The position numbers were made by a program, and so were the translations under genes. DNA of 64,000 bases from Azoarcus sp. PA01 (GTDB lineage: Bacteria; Pseudomonadota; Gammaproteobacteria; Burkholderiales; Rhodocyclaceae), in contig LARU01000002.1 in assembly GCA_001274695.2 (NCBI GenBank), forward strand, positions 1,116,001 through 1,180,000, given 5' to 3'. Position 1 is the first letter of the stretch. The number at the start of each line of letters is the position of its first letter. Below are positions 59,929 to 64,000 of this stretch, one piece after another. A model generated the notes under the pieces. The model worked only from the letters and a program-made list of their open reading frames with translations. It was not told where the DNA came from and made no database searches.

Positions 59929-61899
59929 TCAGATCCGCACGCCGAGCCGGTAGCCTTCGTGGATCGCGGCGTCGAGTCCGCGCGCGATGACCGCGTCGCC
60001 GGCGCCGTGCAGCTCATCGACCATCCACTGGAATTCGTGGAACAGGTCGTGGTTCGCCTGGCGCGGCCCGGAGACGATGACGGTGTCGGCTTCGACGAAA
60101 ATCTCCTCGCCTTTTCCGTTCTTCACCGTCGCGCCTTCGGCCGTCACTTTCGTCAGCACCGACGAAGTCAGCGTGCGGATGCCGAGCTCCTCGATCCAGG
60201 CCGAATGGCGCCACTTGAACGACGGCATGACGTCGCCGGCGATGCGCTTGTCTTCCTCGACGAGCACGACTTCGTGGCCCTGCTTGCACAGCGACTCGGC
60301 CAGCGTCAGGCCGATCTTGCCGGCGCCGACCATGATCAGGCGCTTGCCCGGCGTCACCTTGCCGGTCGCGACGTCGAGCGCATCGACGAGCTGCTCATGG
60401 CCCGGGATGTGACGGTAGGCTTTCATGTCGGTGCGCGAGCCGGCAGCGACGATGCACACGTCGAACTGGTGCAGGATGCTGCGCATGAACTTCGCGTTCG
60501 CTTCGGTGTTGAAGCGCACGTCGATCTCCATCTTGCGCGCCATCGTCTCGTAGTACTTGATCACCGAGATCAGGTCGTCGGGCCGCGCCAGGTCGTTCGC
60601 GGCGTACCCCGCGAGGCTGCCGCCGATGCGGTCGCCTTTCTCGAACACGGTCACCTCGTGGGCGCGGCGCTTCGCGGTGATCGCCGCTTCCATGCCGGCG
60701 GGGCCGGCGCCGATGATCATGATCTTCTTCTTCACCGCTGCCGGCGTGACGTGGTATTCGGGCTCGACTTCATGGCCGAGCGCCGGGTTCATCGCGCACG
60801 TGTAAGGCAGGTCGCGGAACAGGCGGGACAGGCAGTTCAGCGAGCCGATGCAGCGGCGCACTTCGTCGAGCCGGTCTTCGGCGGCCTTGTGCAGGAGCTC
60901 GGGGTCGGCGAGCATCGGACGGCACACTTCCCAGTAGTCGAACACGCCCTCGGCGATGCACTGGTTCGCCATGACCGGGTCGGGCAGGCGGTTGCCGAAC
61001 GTGATCAGCGTGTTGGGGAAAAGCTTCTTCGCTTTCGCCGACAGGTAGTTCCAGTGGCCCGGCGCGACGTCGCGGCCGATCGACGACTCGGGCGCTTCCT
61101 GCCAGCCGACCGTCACCGAAATCATATCGACGCCCGAATCGACCGCCTGCTGCATCAGCTCGAAGCACTCGTCTTCGCTGTTGCCGCCCCAGCGGTCCAT
61201 CAGTTCCGCGCCGTTCAGGCGCACGACGAGCGGATGCTCGGGTGTGGCCTGCTTGATCGAATCGATCAGCTCGCGCATGAAGCGGCCGCGGTTCTCGATC
61301 GAGCCGCCGTATTCGTCGGTGCGCTGGTTCGTGAAGCGCGAGTTGAAGTTCGCGAGCAGGTAGCCCATGAAGCTCGTCACTTCGGTGCCGTCGAAGCCGG
61401 CGCGGATCGCGCGTTTCGCGGCGTCCGCGTGCTGGCCGATGATCGCGCGGATCTGCTCTTTCGTGACTTCCCTGGGCGGGCGGAAATGCGGCAGCGTCTG
61501 CGGCACGACCGACGGCTGGATGCAGTAGCCCAGGTCGATGCCGCCGTAGCGCCCGGCGTGCAGGATCTGCTGGATCGCGACCGCGCCGCCGTCGTGGATG
61601 TACTGCGCGATGGTCTCGAACTGCGGCAGGAACTTGTCGTCGAACAGCGCCACCTGGCGGAAGTACGACTTGCCTTCGCCGAGCGGGTCGGGATACGCGC
61701 CCTGGTTCGTGATGATGCCGGCGCCGGTCGCGGCGATGACGCGCATGCGGGCGAGCTCGCGCGGCGTGATGTAGCCGTCGCGCGTGTTGTAGTTCGACAC
61801 GCAGCACGCGCCGTACTTGACCATGTTCTTGGTCGGGTACTTGCCGATCTGGCCGGGTTTGAACAGGTGGGGGAGCTTGAGCTCGCCGGGTCGGGTCAT
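59929..61899 (-). CDS. Old-yellow-enzyme/2,4-dienoyl-CoA reductase-type flavoprotein
   Basis: The 656 residues form an FMN TIM barrel (to about 370), a linker with Cys, and a C-terminal NAD(P)/FAD domain (I-M-I-I-G-A-G-P-A-G-M near residue 393; G-A-G-K-I-G near residue 537). In FadH four Cys (spacing 3, 4, 12) hold a 4Fe-4S cluster; here C350, S353, C356 and C368 show that one Cys is Ser and the spacing is one residue short. The enzyme may bind an altered cluster or none. The substrate is unknown; reduction of an aryl- or alicyclic CoA ester or a vinylogous acid is plausible. It belongs to the AraC-controlled region. Confidence 0.85.
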   Translation of the reverse strand: MTRPGELKLPHLFKPGQIGKYPTKNMVKYGACCVSNYNTRDGYITPRELARMRVIAATGAGIITNQGAYPDPLGEGKSYFRQVALFDDKFLPQFETIAQYIHDGGAVAIQQILHAGRYGGIDLGYCIQPSVVPQTLPHFRPPREVTKEQIRAIIGQHADAAKRAIRAGFDGTEVTSFMGYLLANFNSRFTNQRTDEYGGSIENRGRFMRELIDSIKQATPEHPLVVRLNGAELMDRWGGNSEDECFELMQQAVDSGVDMISVTVGWQEAPESSIGRDVAPGHWNYLSAKAKKLFPNTLITFGNRLPDPVMANQCIAEGVFDYWEVCRPMLADPELLHKAAEDRLDEVRRCIGSLNCLSRLFRDLPYTCAMNPALGHEVEPEYHVTPAAVKKKIMIIGAGPAGMEAAITAKRRAHEVTVFEKGDRIGGSLAGYAANDLARPDDLISVIKYYETMARKMEIDVRFNTEANAKFMRSILHQFDVCIVAAGSRTDMKAYRHIPGHEQLVDALDVATGKVTPGKRLIMVGAGKIGLTLAESLCKQGHEVVLVEEDKRIAGDVMPSFKWRHSAWIEELGIRTLTSSVLTKVTAEGATVKNGKGEEIFVEADTVIVSGPRQANHDLFHEFQWMVDELHGAGDAVIARGLDAAIHEGYRLGVRI

Positions 61900-62050
61900 G
61901 CGGGTCTCCAGTGGATTTCGTTGCTGATGAACGAAGCGTTGCAGGGATAGGGGTAAAAAACGGGAGTCGAAACGGGTCTGCAGGGCGCAGCGGAGCGCGC
62001 GCGGGAAAACTGCGCGACGTGCCCCGCTCGGTGCTGCCTGCGTCGCGCCG

Positions 62051-62296
62051 TCACGCAGCGACGGTCGCGGCCTTTCGTCCTTTCACCGGCGGAAGGGAAT
62101 CCATGAACGCCCTCAGGCTGTCGCCCTGCATCTCGTGGATGAGCGCGACGACTTCGCCCAGCGACGAGGCGCACACGCACGAACAGGCGGCGGGGAAATC
62201 GATCCCGCGGTGCGCCTGCGGCACGGGCGCGTCGGTGGCCGCGTCGTCTTGCTCGAGTTCGCGAATGAGCATCATCACATTGCCCAGTGCTGTCAT
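62051..62296 (-). CDS. Small protein upstream of the reductase gene
   Basis: This 81-residue protein starts M-T-A-L-G-N-V-M-M-L-I-R and has C-S-C-V-C (residues 39-43) in its middle. The family is unknown. The AAGGAGG box is strong and correctly spaced. The first eight codons and the 66-base upstream unit recur at the thioesterase gene (11936). It probably heads the operon with the reductase gene, 151 bases downstream. The cysteine cluster could bind metal. Confidence 0.65.
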   Translation of the reverse strand: MTALGNVMMLIRELEQDDAATDAPVPQAHRGIDFPAACSCVCASSLGEVVALIHEMQGDSLRAFMDSLPPVKGRKAATVAA

Positions 62297-62333
62297 GGCC
62301 TTTCCTCCTTCCAGGAATCCGCCTCGTCATCGA

Positions 62334-62399
62334 GGCGGCTGAACATGGATTCAATATAGCCATGCGCTGTTTGCGGCACCCCCCCCATGCGGGAGGGGT
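62334..62399 (-). promoter_or_regulatory. Promoter/operator unit B (shared with 11973-12038)
   Basis: This copy is 54/66 identical to unit A without gaps, including eight C, GGGAGGGGT and the AATATA element on the plus strand. It lies between the AraC gene end and the small gene at 62051. The 12 differences fall mostly outside the two C/G blocks, which are identical. I infer a common regulator. Confidence 0.65.
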
Positions 62400-62410
62400 T
62401 TGCGCGATGC

Positions 62411-63421
62411 TCAGCCGCGCGCCCTTTCGCGCGTGCGCGAAGGACATTCGCCGTACTTGTTGCGGTAGTCGGTGGCGAAATGGCCGAGGTGATGAAAGCC
62501 CCAGCGCATCGCGATGTTCGTCACGGTCTTGTCGGCCGACGAAGGGCTTCGCAGTTCCTCGTGCACGCGCGCCATGCGCACCGACTTGAGGTAGGCCATC
62601 GGCGTGGTGTTGCGGAATTCGCGGAAGCCGGCGAAAAGTGCGCTGGTGCTGACTTTCGCGTGCGCCGCGAGATCGCCGATCGTCAGCTCCTGGTCCGCGT
62701 GCGCTTCGATGAACTCCTCGACGCGCCGGACGTGGCGCGGCGCGATCGACTGCGGCGGGTCGAGCAGCGCGTCGCGGTAATTGTTCGGCTGCACCATCAG
62801 CAGCGTCGTCACGAGCAGATGTTCGATCTGCGCCATTGCCAGCGACGAGCCGAACATAGGCGCCTCGCGTTCGAGTTCCGACGCGAGATGCGACACCAGC
62901 ACCTGCCAGCTCACGCCGCCCTGACTCGACATTTCCATGCCGAGCCGGAACTCGACCGGTTCGGACAGCTCGTGCCCGAGCAGTTGCGCGCAGACGCTCT
63001 CGAGCAATGCGCGGTCGATCCTGACCATGATCTGGTCGCAGCCGCCATACACCGTCTGCGACAGGTTCTGCGTCGGGGTCACGACCGACGCGAGCTCGGG
63101 CGTCGAGCGGATATGCTGGCTGCCGCAGTGGATGTCCGCGCTGCCGCCCATCGGCATCATCACCAGCACGAAGTCCTTCAGGCAGCCGGCGTCGATCTCC
63201 ACCGTCGGGCCGTAGCGCAGCCGGTTCAGCGACACGCCGCGAATCCGCGCGTGCTGCATACAAGCGTCGACGGCGCCGCCGCGTCCGGCGATTTTCAGTT
63301 CATGCGGACAGAATATGTCGGCAACGCGGTCGCGCGCCTCTTCCGCATCCGTGGTCTGGAACAACGCGTAGCGGGAAAGCGGATCGCGCCCCCCCAGCGT
63401 CCTCACGAGCGCGTGGGTCAT
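62411..63421 (-). CDS. AraC-family regulator
   Basis: Of 336 residues, the N-terminal AraC-binding-like domain ends near residue 210 and is followed by two helix-turn-helix motifs at about 235-325 (L-T-I-G-D-L-A-A-H-A-K-V-S-T-S-A-L-F-A-G-F-R-E-F and V-T-N-I-A-M-R-W-G-F-H-H-L-G-H-F-A-T-D-Y). The ATG at 63421 fits the family. It lies immediately before promoter unit B and 173 bases from the TGTATACA operator at 63594, so it may be controlled by GntR and itself control the unit A/B genes. Confidence 0.88.
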   Translation of the reverse strand: MTHALVRTLGGRDPLSRYALFQTTDAEEARDRVADIFCPHELKIAGRGGAVDACMQHARIRGVSLNRLRYGPTVEIDAGCLKDFVLVMMPMGGSADIHCGSQHIRSTPELASVVTPTQNLSQTVYGGCDQIMVRIDRALLESVCAQLLGHELSEPVEFRLGMEMSSQGGVSWQVLVSHLASELEREAPMFGSSLAMAQIEHLLVTTLLMVQPNNYRDALLDPPQSIAPRHVRRVEEFIEAHADQELTIGDLAAHAKVSTSALFAGFREFRNTTPMAYLKSVRMARVHEELRSPSSADKTVTNIAMRWGFHHLGHFATDYRNKYGECPSRTRERARG

Positions 63422-63593
63422 CCTTCATTCCTCCTCCGGACTGCATTCCCTGCCTCGTTATTTTTCGAAGCATGGGAATTCCAAGCTTGCGCAAGTTGGG
63501 GCTTGCGGCTTGGCCGTCGCGTGATCTCGTCTCGCCCGGTTCCTGCCGGCGATTCCACGCGTCCAGGATCCGGCCGATCGCGGCGGCCAGATC

Positions 63594-63603
63594 CTGTATA
63601 CAG
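63594..63603. promoter_or_regulatory. GntR-type operator copy 3
   Basis: CTGTATACAG is a perfect 10-base palindrome with the TGTATACAGTA core of the sites at 23951 and 22736. It lies 173 bases upstream of the AraC gene and 73 bases past the end of the cyclase gene. It may bring this region under the same regulator as the iaa cluster. Confidence 0.55.
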
Positions 63604-63675
63604 TACACAGGTATCGAGAGCAAGCGTTTCGCCCGTCCGGCCTGGAGGGGCGATGACCGCCGCCGCCGGCCTCCC

Positions 63676-64000
63676 TCAGGCCGGGACGAGCGCGAGCACT
63701 CTGAGCGGGCTGCCCGAGCCGTCGACGAGCTTCAGCGGCGACGCGACGAGCACCGCACCGGTGGCGGGGAGCTGGTCGAGATTGCACAGGCTCGCGAGGC
63801 CGAACTTGCCGTTGCCCTGCATGATGTGGTGCGTCCAGAACGGCGGATCGAACGAGTGGGCCTGGCCGGCGTCGGTGCCGACGGTCTCGACGCCGACGCC
63901 GAGCACGTCGCGTTCGAGCGCGAGCAGTTCGGTCGCGTCGCGGTCGAAGCCGGGCGAATGCGGACCGTCTTCGCGGCAGTTCAGGAACTCGGCCGCGCCG
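63676..64000 (-). CDS. Cyclase-family (kynurenine formamidase-like) protein, 3' part
   Basis: The frame is open to the right edge (about 107 residues, the C-terminal half of a cyclase_2 protein). F-D-P-P-F-W-T-H-H-I-M-Q-G-N-G-K-F-G-L and D-Q-L-P-A-T-G-A-V-L-V-A-S-P-L-K-L resemble the end of this metal-dependent hydrolase family, which includes arylformamidases. The start is beyond the window. A formamide or amide hydrolase next to an indole/aminobenzoate region is suggestive, but its substrate is unproven. Confidence 0.75.
   Translation of the reverse strand, partial: GAAEFLNCREDGPHSPGFDRDATELLALERDVLGVGVETVGTDAGQAHSFDPPFWTHHIMQGNGKFGLASLCNLDQLPATGAVLVASPLKLVDGSGSPLRVLALVPA

Overview
The window is about 65% or more G+C and looks like a chromosomal segment of a denitrifying betaproteobacterium of the Aromatoleum/Azoarcus/Thauera group. 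I infer this from the gene content (anaerobic aromatic catabolism with CoA thioesters, an NnrS protein, TRAP and orphan branched-chain-type binding proteins), the codon use, and the abundant short palindromic intergenic repeats. No rRNA, tRNA, CRISPR array or complete insertion sequence was seen.

Layout. 1-3.2 kb: small accessory genes, including a DUF1778/GNAT toxin-antitoxin pair, a BrnT-like toxin with its antitoxin, a decayed antitoxin copy, and an EAL-like protein without HDOD. 3.2-15 kb: patatin lipase, NudC, a two-component system whose response regulator is frameshifted, a MalT-like LuxR regulator, a small thioesterase operon and a large PAS-GGDEF-EAL protein. 15.1-17.5 kb: a kaiC-kaiB-kaiB operon divergent from the c-di-GMP gene.

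17.6-41.6 kb is the core of the window. It matches the anaerobic indoleacetate (auxin, IAA) degradation cluster described for Azoarcus evansii and Aromatoleum aromaticum (the iaa genes). The left arm, on the minus strand, holds a binding protein, a 2-aminobenzoate-CoA ligase-like enzyme, a 3-hydroxyacyl-CoA dehydrogenase/enoyl-CoA hydratase fusion and an unusual TetR. The right arm, on the plus strand, holds a GntR regulator, thiolase, indoleacetate-CoA ligase, two hydantoinase subunits, a decarboxylating acyl-CoA dehydrogenase, a two-subunit B12 mutase, a three-subunit molybdenum hydroxylase with a MoaD-like protein, a class III CoA transferase and a second binding protein. The expected route is: IAA is activated to its CoA ester, the pyrrole ring is hydroxylated at C2 by the Mo enzyme, the lactam is opened by the hydantoinase, CoA is moved between carboxyls, the carbon skeleton is rearranged by the B12 mutase to a benzylmalonyl-CoA, oxidative decarboxylation gives 2-aminocinnamoyl-CoA, and beta-oxidation gives 2-aminobenzoyl-CoA plus acetyl-CoA.

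41.9-46.1 kb: two PRC-barrel proteins around a sugar-dehydrogenase lipoprotein, then an SDR. 46.2-53.1 kb: a TRAP transporter followed by a two-gene indolepyruvate ferredoxin oxidoreductase, which could supply arylacetyl-CoA from tryptophan. 53.1-54.4 kb: NnrS. 54.4-59.8 kb, minus strand: a maturation operon (NifU-like scaffold, MoeA/MocA-like fusion, XdhC, and a MeaB-XdhC fusion) plus RidA. The MeaB-XdhC fusion joins the chaperone type of B12 mutases to that of Mo hydroxylases, which are the two demanding metalloenzymes of the IAA pathway. 59.9-64 kb: an old-yellow-enzyme-type reductase with an altered Fe-S motif, a small gene, an AraC regulator and the end of a cyclase-family gene.

Three copies of a TGTATACA palindrome (upstream of the GntR gene, upstream of the dehydrogenase/hydratase fusion and upstream of the AraC gene) suggest that one regulator ties the three arms together. 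The Mo-hydroxylase cassette (34.7-38.7 kb) has codon use unlike its neighbours and looks like a separately acquired module.
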